This document shows positions 1-7,441 of a DNA stretch of 24,311 bases, in pieces. The DNA lies in NCBI GenBank assembly GCA_965660165.1, contig CBFHYU010000032.1, positions 1-24,311 of the forward strand, written 5' to 3'. The stretch comes from WTJO01 sp965660165 (GTDB taxonomy: Bacteria; Pseudomonadota; Alphaproteobacteria; Puniceispirillales; Puniceispirillaceae). Below the pieces are notes generated by a model. The model saw nothing but the letters and a program-made list of their open reading frames with translations, had not been told where the DNA came from and did no database searches. The translations under genes were made by a program, and so were the position numbers. Numbering within the stretch: position 1 is the stretch's first letter; the number at the start of each line of letters is the position of its first letter.

Positions 1-1
1 A

Positions 2-67
2 TATATAAATTTATCGAAGCAAAGATTTGAGGATGCAATAGAAACACGAGATGCAAGACTGATTTAG
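2..67 (+). CDS. Possible 3' tail of a gene entering from the left (unidentified)
   Basis: Frame 2 is open from the window edge and ends at a TAG at 65-67, encoding about 21 residues with a charged, helical-looking end (QRFEDAIETRDARLI). The piece is too short to assign a family, and a chance open stretch of this length is quite possible. It is listed only because it reaches the edge and has coding-like composition. Confidence 0.2.
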   Translation, partial: YINLSKQRFEDAIETRDARLI

Positions 68-356
68 CTTCCCTGTGAAATCAAAAAATATAATTTCATC
101 GCCAAGATCCTTAATGACTTACAACGTTAAAACCACTGAGTGGGAATGACGGTGCATAAAATCGTTAACGGCCTTATTCTATTACGCATCATCTTTCAGT
201 ATGTTGGAAATGCGTGTGTTCAATGTATATCTCGTCTTATGCTTTAGGCGTAACAGAGTGCAAAATCCTCAGTATCATTGATCAGTTCTCGCTAGCCTAG
301 CATTGCGTGAAGGTGAGTGTGGTTGAACGTTCAATTGATAGAATTGGGGAAGACTA
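68..356. other. Non-coding stretch upstream of the GIY-YIG fragment
   Basis: I see no convincing gene here on either strand. The sequence is AT-rich with stops in all frames. The only structured element noted is a 12-bp perfect palindrome at 323-334, directly in front of the ribosome-binding site of the next reading frame. With the broken genes that follow, this looks like degraded accessory DNA. Confidence 0.5.
323..334. promoter_or_regulatory. 12-bp perfect palindrome, possible operator
   Basis: TTGAACGTTCAA is a perfect inverted repeat with no spacer. It ends 22 bases before the ATG at 357, a position where a repressor could act on the GIY-YIG fragment. The half site GAAC/GTTC resembles alphaproteobacterial LexA half sites, but those are direct repeats with a 7-bp gap, so LexA is not supported. 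No partner regulator is visible nearby. Confidence 0.25.
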
Positions 357-485
357 ATGGGTATCGTTTATGTGCTCAGCAATCCAGCGTTTGATAGCTA
401 TGTGAAAGTAGGGCGGACTGTTGATTTAGAACAACGAGTGCGTGACTTAGACAATACAAGTGTGCCGTTGCCTTTTCGATGGTGA
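357..485 (+). pseudogene. Truncated GIY-YIG (T5orf172/MUG113-type) nuclease-domain protein
   Basis: An ATG preceded by a good ribosome-binding site (GGGGAAG, about 5 bases upstream) opens a 42-codon frame ending at a TGA at 483-485. The product starts MGIVYVLSNP and continues with VKVGRT and LEQRVRDLDNTSVPLPF. This is the opening strand-helix pattern of the T5orf172/MUG113 branch of GIY-YIG domains: Tyr5 and the VKVG segment stand for GIY...YIG, and Arg27 fits the conserved helix arginine. Normal domains need about 80-90 residues, so more than half is missing, including the metal-binding Glu. The reading stops where an unrelated isochorismatase remnant begins, in the same frame. The fragment is very probably non-functional as a nuclease, although its start signals are intact. 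Confidence 0.6.
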
Positions 486-491
486 ATTTCG

Positions 492-1013
492 TTGGGGTTT
501 TTGAATGAGGCCGTGTGGGGCGGCAATCGAAATAATAAACATGCAGAACTGATTTGTTCTCAGGTCATAGCTAGTTGGCGGCATATTGGAGAGCAGATCA
601 TTCATGTCCGCCACAGCTCAACACATCCACATTCAGCCCTTCATCATAACTCAGATGGATTTCAATTTAATCCATTATGCGCGCCGCTAGATGATGAAAT
701 TGTTATAACGAAATCGGTAAATAGCTGTTTTATTGGTACTCATCTGAAAGCATTATTAGATGAGAAACAGGCTGAAACGCTTGTAATTATTGATCTTACG
801 ACTGATCATTATATCTCAACAACCACCAGAATGGCTAGCAATTACGGCTATAATAGCTTTGTGATCTCTGATGCAAACGCTACCTTTGACAGGATTGGGG
901 TAAATGGCGAGCATTTTGATTCTGAGCTGATACATCGCTCGGCACTGGCAAGCCTGAGGGGCGAATTTGCCACCATCCTCTCTGCTGTCGAACTAGTAAA
1001 ACAATTATCTTAA
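492..1013 (+). pseudogene. Isochorismatase-family cysteine hydrolase remnant (N-terminus and catalytic Cys lost)
   Basis: The 173-codon frame matches the small isochorismatase/nicotinamidase-like hydrolases. It has the FxxxxWGxRNN segment near the start, IIHVRH at residues 36-41, the conserved lysine segment VITKSVNS (Lys74), LTTDHYISTTTRM at 102-114 and a C-terminal SLRGEFATI. Family members begin with a strand carrying the catalytic Asp (IDVQ-type). Here that strand is absent and the only available start is a TTG with no good ribosome-binding site. The nucleophile normally sits in TTDHC, but residue 107 is Tyr (TAT at 810-812, one transition from TGT). With both the Asp and the Cys missing, hydrolase activity is not expected. 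The upstream in-frame piece is a GIY-YIG fragment, suggesting a deletion joined two genes. A non-catalytic expressed protein cannot be excluded. Confidence 0.65.
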
Positions 1014-1126
1014 CAGGGCGTTAGAGGATAATATACGCAAGTGCTATGCTCGCATCGCTGTTCTGAGTGTTTGTAAGTTATCTCACGCCTTACAATCTGC
1101 ACATAACACGCTAAATAATAAGTGGG

Positions 1127-1153
1127 TTCACTGAAAATTATTTAGATTATAAT
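1127..1153 (+). promoter_or_regulatory. Candidate promoter for the DUF3147 gene
   Basis: A perfect TATAAT -10 hexamer lies at 1148-1153 in AT-rich sequence. The best -35 match (TTCACT, 1127-1132) is only 15 bases away, which is short. It would give a leader of about 120 bases before the ATG at 1279. Confidence 0.35.
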
Positions 1154-1278
1154 GACATTTTATCTGAGCGTTGAGAGGAAATGATAGGGCGAGGCTGGCA
1201 ATTGACAGCCAATATCGTGCCCTAGCTGGGATATCAGTGTCTGGCTGGATAACGCGGTTTCATCAGAGGTTAGCAAAG

Positions 1279-1629
1279 ATGCTATTTTACGTGACTAAAT
1301 TGATAATAACAGCATCGCTGATTGTGCTTGTTACTGAGGTTGCAAAGCGAAGTGACAAAGTTGGCGGGTTGATTGCCGCCTTGCCTGTCACCACGTTATT
1401 GATCATTTTATGGATGCATTTTGAAGGTCAGTCAGACCAGAAAATATCTAATCACATGAGCTATAATCTGTTTTTTGTGATCCCCACCTTGCCGATGTTT
1501 TTCTTATTTCCGTTTGTGATCTCACGGTTTGGATTTTGGGGGGCATTTATAGTGAGTGTGATAATTACTAGCCTGTGCGTATATTTATTTAATCTGATAT
1601 CACAGCATTATGGTTATCGCATCTTATGA
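1279..1629 (+). CDS. DUF3147 family small integral membrane protein
   Basis: This 116-residue hydrophobic protein begins MLFYVTKLIITASLIVLV and carries the EVAKRSDKVGGLIAALP segment just after the first membrane helix. That pattern (helix, short basic loop with KRS, small-residue helix) is what I recognise as DUF3147. About four membrane helices are apparent, at roughly residues 4-20, 30-46, 60-80 and 84-106. The function of the family is unknown. I chose the ATG at 1279 because AGAGG lies 9 bases upstream and the protein then has the usual family length. The frame is open back to a TTG at 1171, but those extra 36 codons are polar and unlike the family. The gene stands alone and converges on the aminotransferase gene. 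Confidence 0.7.
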   Translation: MLFYVTKLIITASLIVLVTEVAKRSDKVGGLIAALPVTTLLIILWMHFEGQSDQKISNHMSYNLFFVIPTLPMFFLFPFVISRFGFWGAFIVSVIITSLCVYLFNLISQHYGYRIL

Positions 1630-1670
1630 TTTCCAATCACATAGTGCAGTGCCTTAGATGGTATGAGACA

Positions 1671-2798
1671 CTATGACACCTTATCTAGCTTCTCAGTAAA
1701 TAGAGATATGGTGCGTTCAATATTTGCTAGCTTATCTAGCCCGAAAAGCCCAATTCTAAAGGTTTTGAATTGGTCAGATTCCCCACATTCAAGCGGCACG
1801 CCTGCGGCTATCTGAACCCCTTGCGCTGCAAAGGCGGCGCCTGATTTTATGTCATCTCTGTCTGTGTGCGATACGATTACAGTAGGCGATTTGAACCCAT
1901 CTGCTGTTAGGCTTCTAAAGCCTCTCTGTTCCATGATGCTACGCAATTTTGTACCTAATTCAATCTGCGCCGCTTTTGCCGCATCAAAGCCAAATGCTTT
2001 CATTTCAAGCACAGCCTGATAAAATTGATTTATGCCATCAGTTGGCATTGTGGCATGATAAGCATGACCACCATTCAGATAGGCGCCCATTATTTGGTGC
2101 CATTTTTTCAAATTCAGGGCAAAGCTATCAGATTCAGTTTCCTGCATCCGCTCAATCGCGCTGTCAGACAGCATCACAACCCCTGCGCATGGGGTAGATG
2201 TCCAGCCTTTCTGCGGTGCTGTGATCAGCACATCAACACCAAGTGCGCCCATATCAACCCACAGCGCGCCAGAGGCTACGCAATCAAGAATAAACAGCGC
2301 GCCAACATCATGCGCTGTTTGTGCAAGGCGTGCGATAAATTCATCTGGAAGCAATAAGCCAGCTGAGGTTTCCACATGAGGGGCAACCACAACTCTTGGA
2401 TTATGTTCAATGATTGCAGCGCAAATCTCATCTATTGGGGCAGGGCTAAATTGTTGGTCAGCCTGTTCAGTATCAGGACGGGCATAGACAATTTCTGCAT
2501 GGGCAGGGCGGACACCCTGATCAAAAATCTGTGTCCAGCGATAGCTAAACCAGCCATTGCGGACAACCAAAACCTGCTCATCTCTGGCAAATTGACGCGC
2601 AACCGATTCCATTGCATAGCTTCCGCCCCCTGGCACAAGCACACATGCAGATGCATTATACACAGAAGTAAGCTCTTCATGCAGTCCGCGCATCACAGAC
2701 TGGAATTGCTGTGACATCGAATTTATCGACCTGTCAGTGAATACAACAGAATATTCAAGCAATCCATCTGGATCGATATTTGGACATATTGTTGACAT
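1671..2798 (-). CDS. Class V PLP-dependent aminotransferase (alanine-glyoxylate/serine-pyruvate type)
   Basis: The 375-residue protein has the fold-type I, class V landmarks: a glycine-rich PLP phosphate loop PGGGSYAME (residues 56-64), HVETSAG at 141-147, the PLP ring-binding aspartate in LDCVASG (Asp172) and the Schiff-base lysine in TAPQKGWTSTP (Lys197). Such enzymes transfer amino groups between small amino acids (alanine, serine, aspartate, phosphonate amines) and 2-oxo acids. The exact substrate cannot be read from the sequence. The start at 2798 is backed by GGGAG about 9 bases upstream. The gene is divergent from the aspartate/glutamate racemase, with about 290 AT-rich bases between them. 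A shared amino-acid role is possible but unproven. Confidence 0.8.
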   Translation of the reverse strand: MSTICPNIDPDGLLEYSVVFTDRSINSMSQQFQSVMRGLHEELTSVYNASACVLVPGGGSYAMESVARQFARDEQVLVVRNGWFSYRWTQIFDQGVRPAHAEIVYARPDTEQADQQFSPAPIDEICAAIIEHNPRVVVAPHVETSAGLLLPDEFIARLAQTAHDVGALFILDCVASGALWVDMGALGVDVLITAPQKGWTSTPCAGVVMLSDSAIERMQETESDSFALNLKKWHQIMGAYLNGGHAYHATMPTDGINQFYQAVLEMKAFGFDAAKAAQIELGTKLRSIMEQRGFRSLTADGFKSPTVIVSHTDRDDIKSGAAFAAQGVQIAAGVPLECGESDQFKTFRIGLFGLDKLANIERTISLFTEKLDKVS

Positions 2799-3086
2799 AA
2801 TGCGCTCCCATACAGTTGCTAATTTGCTGAAATATTCTATTAAACAAACATTTTATTATAGATTATATTACGAATTGAAGATTATAAACAATTATTAAAT
2901 AGGTTTTTTTCACTGCTTCGTATTTTAAGGGGCAGATACTAGCGTGATATTGCTATCGCCAGCATGTGTAGGTAAGATTTGACGTGGTAAGATTGTCCAG
3001 CTTATTACTTAGAGCCTAATCATTTTGTAAGGCCAAAACATTAAGTAAAGATAGGGCGAATTTTGCGAATTGAAAGGCGTGGCGCC

Positions 3087-3782
3087 ATGAAAATAATCGG
3101 CCTGATTGGCGGAATGAGCTGGGAAAGCACAAAGTTATATTATGAATTGATCAATCAGGCGGTTCGCGATCAGCTTGGGGGTCTACACTCGGCCAGAATT
3201 ATCATGGTTTCGGTGAATTTTGAACCAATTGAAGCCTTGCTGAAGCAACGGGATTGGGACGGGATTGCACCCCATTTGGTTGAGGCAGCACAACAGCTTG
3301 AGGCGGCAGGCGCAGAGGCAGTTATCTTATGCACCAACACCATGCATAAACTTGCCCCACAGATAAGTTCAGCTATATCAATTCCTTTTTTCCATATAAT
3401 TGATGTGCTTGGCATGGCGCTGAAAGCAGACAACCGAAAACAGGTTGGGCTTTTTGGCACATTAGCAACCATGCAAAATGATGATTTGCGGGATATGCTG
3501 GCACGTAACTATGGGGTGAATATTATCGTGCCAGATGAAGATGATATGCATATCATCAATCAGATTATTTTTGATGAATTATGCGTGGGACAGGTGCATG
3601 ATGCATCACGTAATGCCTATCTTAAGATACTTAAAACATTGAGGGCAAAGGGCGCAGAGGCGGTAATTCTGGGTTGTACCGAAATTGCCATGCTGTTATC
3701 AGATAAAGATACAGATATGCCGCTATATGATACCACAGCGCTTCATGCAGATTATGCGGTGCGCTGGTCATTATCTGAATAA
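3087..3782 (+). CDS. Aspartate/glutamate racemase family protein
   Basis: This 231-residue protein opens with KIIGLIGGMSWEST, the signature of PLP-independent Asp/Glu racemases of the RacD/YgeA type. The two catalytic cysteines are present: Cys82 in LCTNTMHK and Cys197 in LGCTEI. Each follows a near-identical GAEAVIL strand, reflecting the family's pseudo-twofold symmetry. The enzyme would interconvert L- and D-aspartate or a related acidic amino acid in the cytoplasm. I chose the ATG at 3087 because the protein then begins one residue before the first beta strand and AAGG lies upstream. A TTG at 3063 adds only eight polar codons. A small membrane protein gene follows 26 bases later and may be co-transcribed. 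The substrate is not determined. Confidence 0.85.
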   Translation: MKIIGLIGGMSWESTKLYYELINQAVRDQLGGLHSARIIMVSVNFEPIEALLKQRDWDGIAPHLVEAAQQLEAAGAEAVILCTNTMHKLAPQISSAISIPFFHIIDVLGMALKADNRKQVGLFGTLATMQNDDLRDMLARNYGVNIIVPDEDDMHIINQIIFDELCVGQVHDASRNAYLKILKTLRAKGAEAVILGCTEIAMLLSDKDTDMPLYDTTALHADYAVRWSLSE

Positions 3783-3808
3783 CAGCCAGAATCAATGGAT
3801 ATAAAATT

Positions 3809-4051
3809 ATGATCAGAAATATAGAATTTGACAGAAAAACACTGCTTGAATGGTTTGGTGTGCTCACCGCAATTTTATATTCAATGCTTGTTGCATCTAA
3901 TGTTGGTGCTGAATTTATTGGTTTTTTGCTATTGCTTATCTCAGCAATTTCTATTGGCCTATGGGCATATTTATGCCATCATAAAGGCATTTTATTTTTG
4001 CAGTTTTTTTATGCCAGTGCAGGCGTCATAGGGATGTTGCGCTGGTTCTAA
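3809..4051 (+). CDS. Small PnuC-like (single 3-TM unit) membrane protein
   Basis: The 80-residue protein has a short polar N-terminus and three hydrophobic segments, at about residues 14-30, 33-54 and 60-79. Its pattern resembles one repeat of the PnuC transporter fold: EWFGVLTAILYSMLVAS, then a GFLLLLISAISIGLWAY helix, then LQFFYASAGVIGMLRW. PnuC and SWEET transporters contain two such 3-helix units, while SemiSWEETs have one and dimerise. I infer, but cannot prove, that this is a homodimeric half-transporter or related protein. It lies 26 bases after the racemase gene with no strong Shine-Dalgarno sequence (a GGA about 12 bases upstream), so it may be translated by coupling. The substrate is unknown. 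Confidence 0.6.
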   Translation: MIRNIEFDRKTLLEWFGVLTAILYSMLVASNVGAEFIGFLLLLISAISIGLWAYLCHHKGILFLQFFYASAGVIGMLRWF

Positions 4052-4118
4052 TATGGTTCTCTGATTTGTTGTTATCTGTGCTGCAAAACTCACTGATACT
4101 GCAAAAAGGAAGCGCATA

Positions 4119-4481
4119 ATGAGCTATATTGAGACCATGCTGGCTGCTGTGCCTGCTGAACATAAAGATGCCTATTACCGTTCTGCTGAAAAAATGGCAG
4201 CGCTATTTTGCAACTTTGGGGCAATCCGTGTTGTTGAAAGCTGGGGCAATACTGTGCCAGATGGCCAGTTAACCTCAATGCCAAAGGCAGTAGATAAGCA
4301 AGAAGGTGAGGTCGTGATTTCCTCTATCATCTTCTGGCCATCTAAGGATATTAGAGACCAAGCCTTTGAAAAAATGATGAATGACCCTGATGTGAAAGCG
4401 GCGATGCCAATGGGGTTGTTTGATAGCAAAAGAATGATTTTTGGTGGGTTTGACGTAATGGTTGATGTTGGAGAACGTTAA
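4119..4481 (+). CDS. DUF1428 family protein (YbaA-like)
   Basis: This 120-residue soluble protein begins MSYIETMLAAVP and has the family's recognisable blocks: VVESWGNTVPDG at about residues 38-49, SIIFWPSKDIRD at 69-80, and MPMGLFDSKRMIFGGF at 96-111. It fits DUF1428, a dimeric ferredoxin-like alpha/beta fold whose E. coli member is YbaA. The biochemical role is unknown. The length is typical of the family. AAGGAAG 7-8 bases upstream supports the ATG. The gene is single and converges on the carnitine operon, 84 bases from its last gene. Confidence 0.8.
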   Translation: MSYIETMLAAVPAEHKDAYYRSAEKMAALFCNFGAIRVVESWGNTVPDGQLTSMPKAVDKQEGEVVISSIIFWPSKDIRDQAFEKMMNDPDVKAAMPMGLFDSKRMIFGGFDVMVDVGER

Positions 4482-4524
4482 GCAGGTAATTTTTTTGCCT
4501 ATATCTGTTTGTTTGGGGTCATTT

Positions 4525-4547
4525 TGGCGCCTCTAAATAGGGCGTCA
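4525..4547. repeat. Inverted repeat between convergent genes
   Basis: TGGCGCC (4525-4531) and GGCGTCA (4541-4547) can pair into a 7-bp stem with one G-U pair around a 9-base loop. It sits between the stops of the DUF1428 gene and the last gene of the carnitine operon. There is no T-run in either direction, so it is at most a non-canonical terminator or transcript-end stabiliser. Confidence 0.3.
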
Positions 4548-4565
4548 CCAGCGCTAACATCAGCG

Positions 4566-5372
4566 CTATTTCCCCTTCCAAACAGGGTCTCGTTTTTCGG
4601 CAAAGGCACGTGCGCCTTCTAGCTGATCCTCACTGCTATATAGTTTATCAATCGTGCTTAGTTGGCGTTTGGTGATACGGTTCAGCAAATCCTGAAATTT
4701 GCTATCTTCTGCTTCTCTTACCACCTCTTTAATGGCCGCAAATACTAATGGCGGGCCAGAGGCAAGATGACGAGCAAGCGCCCATGCGGTATCATGCAAT
4801 TTATCTTGTGGCACGATTTGTGTTACCAACCCCCAGCGAAGCGCCTCTTCAGCATCAAACCAGCGCCCTGTTAGCAATAAATCCATCGCGACATGATAGG
4901 GGATGCGTTTGGGTAATTTTATTGAGGCTGCATCTGCGATTGTGCCTGATCTGATTTCTGGCAAGGCGAAGCTAGCTGTTTGACTTGCCAATATTAAATC
5001 GCATGCAAGCGCCATTTCCAGCCCGCCGCCACAGCAGATACCATTAACCGCACAGATAACAGGCTTGTTCATCTGCCCTAATTCCTGAAGCCCGCCAAAT
5101 CCGCCTATGCCATAATCACCATCAACCTCTTCGCCAGACGCGGCCGCCTTTAGATCCCAGCCTGCTGAGAAAAATTTATCGCCTTTGGCTGTCAGAATGG
5201 CTATGCGCAATTCTTCGCTATCTCGAAAGGCCGTAAAGATCTCGCCTAGCCTCTGGCTGGTAGCACGGTCAATGGCATTTGCTTTCGGGCGATTTAGCGA
5301 TATTTCAATGATCCCATGTTTGTGGGTAAGCAGAATATCATCACTAGATAGGTCGTTCAGATTGAGGCTCAT
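4566..5372 (-). CDS. caiD: Crotonobetainyl-CoA hydratase / carnitinyl-CoA dehydratase (CaiD-like crotonase)
   Basis: The 268-residue enoyl-CoA hydratase/isomerase family protein shares strong features with E. coli CaiD: NRPKANAID (27-35), KFFSAGWDLKAA (66-77, oxyanion-hole strand), a GGFGGLQE segment, NGICCGGGLEMALACD (110-125, second oxyanion loop) and the C-terminal FAEKRDPVWKGK. It should add water to crotonobetainyl-CoA to give L-carnitinyl-CoA, or run the reverse. It is the last gene of a five-gene operon and its ATG overlaps the preceding stop (ATGA), pointing to translational coupling. It probably works in the oxidative direction here, because carnitine dehydrogenase and BKACE lie in the same operon. 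A general crotonase role is less likely given the CaiD-specific tail. Confidence 0.85.
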   Translation of the reverse strand: MSLNLNDLSSDDILLTHKHGIIEISLNRPKANAIDRATSQRLGEIFTAFRDSEELRIAILTAKGDKFFSAGWDLKAAASGEEVDGDYGIGGFGGLQELGQMNKPVICAVNGICCGGGLEMALACDLILASQTASFALPEIRSGTIADAASIKLPKRIPYHVAMDLLLTGRWFDAEEALRWGLVTQIVPQDKLHDTAWALARHLASGPPLVFAAIKEVVREAEDSKFQDLLNRITKRQLSTIDKLYSSEDQLEGARAFAEKRDPVWKGK

Positions 5373-7435
5373 AAGCTATCTCCGTTAGTAAGGCGCATTA
5401 ACCCGTCTGCGGCAACACAGCCATCCGACTGGACAATTAAGGGGTTTATTTCAAGCTCTATCAGCCTGTCCTGATAATGTTTTGCCAGCTCGCATATTTT
5501 TGTAACAGTATCAATAATAGCCTGAATATCTGCGCCAGACTTCCCCCTATATCCAGCTAGTAGCGGCCATATTCTAAGTTGTTTGAGACATGATAATATC
5601 TCATCTTGATGAGCTGGTAGCATAAGATGGCTAGCATCTTGTGCCAATTCTGTCAAAATGCCGCCCTGACCAAGCGTAAGCAGAAAGCCATGTGCAGGGT
5701 CATGGGTTATGCCTATCAGCAATTCAGCAATGCCTGCGGGCACCATCTCTTCAACCATAACCCCATGCTGATGAGGCATCGCAAGGAAAGCGCGTTCAAC
5801 CTCTGTTTGGCTCGCAAGATGCAATGCAACACCGCCTGCTTCTGTTTTATGGGCAAGTTTCAACGATTTCAGCACAACAGGATATCCGATTTTCTCTGCC
5901 GCCTGAAGGGCTGTGTTCATATCCTTTGCCTGCATACGTAAAGGACAATAAATGCCGAATCCCTCTAATAATATTTTTGTGTCAGCATCATCAAGCACGC
6001 TATCACTAGTGAGGTCACGGCTATCGTGGCGCGGCGTCATAAGCGGGATATCTAAATTAAATGCCTGCCAGCGACGTGAGATATCTGCCATCATGCTAAT
6101 CGCTTTCATTGCCTCAACAAAGCCGCATAACACAGTGATGCCAGCATCCAGAAATGGTTTTGCCTGAGCTTCATCTATCAATTCTGGCAGGCTTGAGATA
6201 ACACATGCTTTTCTGCCTGTTCTATCCTTTGCCGCAATAAAGGCCTGTTCGGCGATTTGCCATGATGTAGCATCACATCTGTCTGCACGCGGAAAATCGA
6301 TTATCAGACAGCCAAGCGCTTGTGTGCCTGAAAGGCTGGCGGCAAATACATCTGTCATCTTATCGCTTTGCCCCCAGATATAGGTCTGGTAATCAAGTGG
6401 GTTGGATATATGAACCAGCGCGCCCAACGAGTCTCGTAAACTCACTGTTTGGCTGTGTGTTAATTCAGGAAAGGATACGCCATATTGTTGTGCAATATCT
6501 GCGATAAGTGAGGCTTCCCCGCCAGAACATGACAGGCTGGCGATAGTAGGAGCATCAATTACACCAGTAAAATGGGCAAGCTTTAGGGCTTCGATAAAGC
6601 TTGATAAATCATCTGCCATCGCCATAGATAAGCGCGCCACAAGCGCTGTTGCCCCTGCCATAGAGCCACAAAGAGAGGCGGTGTGAGACAGGCTTGCGTG
6701 CCTAGCTTCATCAGATTTACCTATCTTCAGAATGATGACAGGCTTTTTTAGCTGATAAGAGAGCCTTGAGAGCTCGCGCCAACTATCAACATCTGTAAAC
6801 CCCTCAACATGCAGCCCAAGCGCAGTAATACGGCTATCTTTGATAAGATGGATTGCCATTGAGGCTTGCGAGATAGAACGCTGATTGCCAGCCGTACCAA
6901 TAAAGCCAATTGGCAAAGAACGCCGTTGCATAGACAGGTTAATTGCCATGTTTGAGCTTTGCGTTATGATCCCAACGCCGCTCTCAACCACGATGCCGCC
7001 ATGCTGATCTGGCCATAGCGCTGCCTTGTCCAAATAATTCACAAAGCCATAGCAATTAGGACCGATAAATGGCATGCCATTGGCTGCGTCAATCAGCCTA
7101 TCTTCAAAGCTAGCGGCACATGCGTCCTCGCGCGATGCCTCAGAAAAGCCAGAGGCAAAACAAATGGCGCCCCCTGCGCCAATGTTACTTAGTTGGGCTA
7201 ATATATCTGCGGTTGCATCTCTATTGACACCAATAAAGGCAAGGTCAGGTGCGACTGGCAAATCTGCTATCTGTTTATGCGTAGCGATGCCGCCGAGCTT
7301 CTGTTTATAGGGGTGAATGGCAAAAATATCGCCTTCAAATCCAATTGCTATCAGCTGATCAATTACATTTATTGCCCACTGGCCGCCTATCACAGCAATG
7401 GATTGTGGTGAGAATAGACGGGATAAATCAGCCAC
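5369..7435 (-). CDS. NDP-forming acyl-CoA synthetase (fused alpha/beta), probable gamma-butyrobetaine/carnitine CoA ligase
   Basis: The 688-residue protein has the domain order of ADP-forming acyl-CoA synthetases: a CoA-binding Rossmann domain (about 1-130, with GPNCYGFVN at 125-133), two succinyl-CoA-ligase-like flavodoxin domains (about 145-285 and 295-445), and an ATP-grasp domain (about 475-688). His251 in LSHTAS is the likely phosphohistidine. ATP-grasp motifs are VVLKSLKLAHKTEAGGV (520-536), LGQGGILTEL (588-597) and ELEINPLIV (660-668). It should join a carboxylate to CoA with ATP giving ADP and Pi. Within this operon the substrate is inferred to be gamma-butyrobetaine, carnitine or crotonobetaine, a job done in E. 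coli by CaiC (AMP-forming) and the transferase CaiB. The start is a GTG at 7435, six bases after the dehydrogenase stop, with a weak AGG. Confidence 0.8.
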   Translation of the reverse strand: MADLSRLFSPQSIAVIGGQWAINVIDQLIAIGFEGDIFAIHPYKQKLGGIATHKQIADLPVAPDLAFIGVNRDATADILAQLSNIGAGGAICFASGFSEASREDACAASFEDRLIDAANGMPFIGPNCYGFVNYLDKAALWPDQHGGIVVESGVGIITQSSNMAINLSMQRRSLPIGFIGTAGNQRSISQASMAIHLIKDSRITALGLHVEGFTDVDSWRELSRLSYQLKKPVIILKIGKSDEARHASLSHTASLCGSMAGATALVARLSMAMADDLSSFIEALKLAHFTGVIDAPTIASLSCSGGEASLIADIAQQYGVSFPELTHSQTVSLRDSLGALVHISNPLDYQTYIWGQSDKMTDVFAASLSGTQALGCLIIDFPRADRCDATSWQIAEQAFIAAKDRTGRKACVISSLPELIDEAQAKPFLDAGITVLCGFVEAMKAISMMADISRRWQAFNLDIPLMTPRHDSRDLTSDSVLDDADTKILLEGFGIYCPLRMQAKDMNTALQAAEKIGYPVVLKSLKLAHKTEAGGVALHLASQTEVERAFLAMPHQHGVMVEEMVPAGIAELLIGITHDPAHGFLLTLGQGGILTELAQDASHLMLPAHQDEILSCLKQLRIWPLLAGYRGKSGADIQAIIDTVTKICELAKHYQDRLIELEINPLIVQSDGCVAADGLMRLTNGDSL

Positions 7436-7441
7436 AGCCTA

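Noticed and set aside
1181..1225. A 14-codon open frame (MIGRGWQLTANIVP) in front of the DUF3147 gene
   Set aside because: The purine-rich stretch is too close to the ATG for a good ribosome-binding site, and nothing identifies the peptide. A chance frame is more likely.
1171..1278. TTG-initiated N-terminal extension of the DUF3147 protein
   Set aside because: The added 36 residues are polar, unlike the family, and the ATG at 1279 has a proper ribosome-binding site and gives the normal length.
1640..1675. Inverted repeat CATAGTG...CACTATG as a bidirectional terminator
   Set aside because: The loop is over 20 bases, the stem is AT-rich and there is no T-run. Pairing strength is poor.
1949..2714. 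Several open frames opposite the aminotransferase gene
   Set aside because: They are complementary-strand shadows with no family features, while the minus-strand frame carries all PLP-enzyme motifs.
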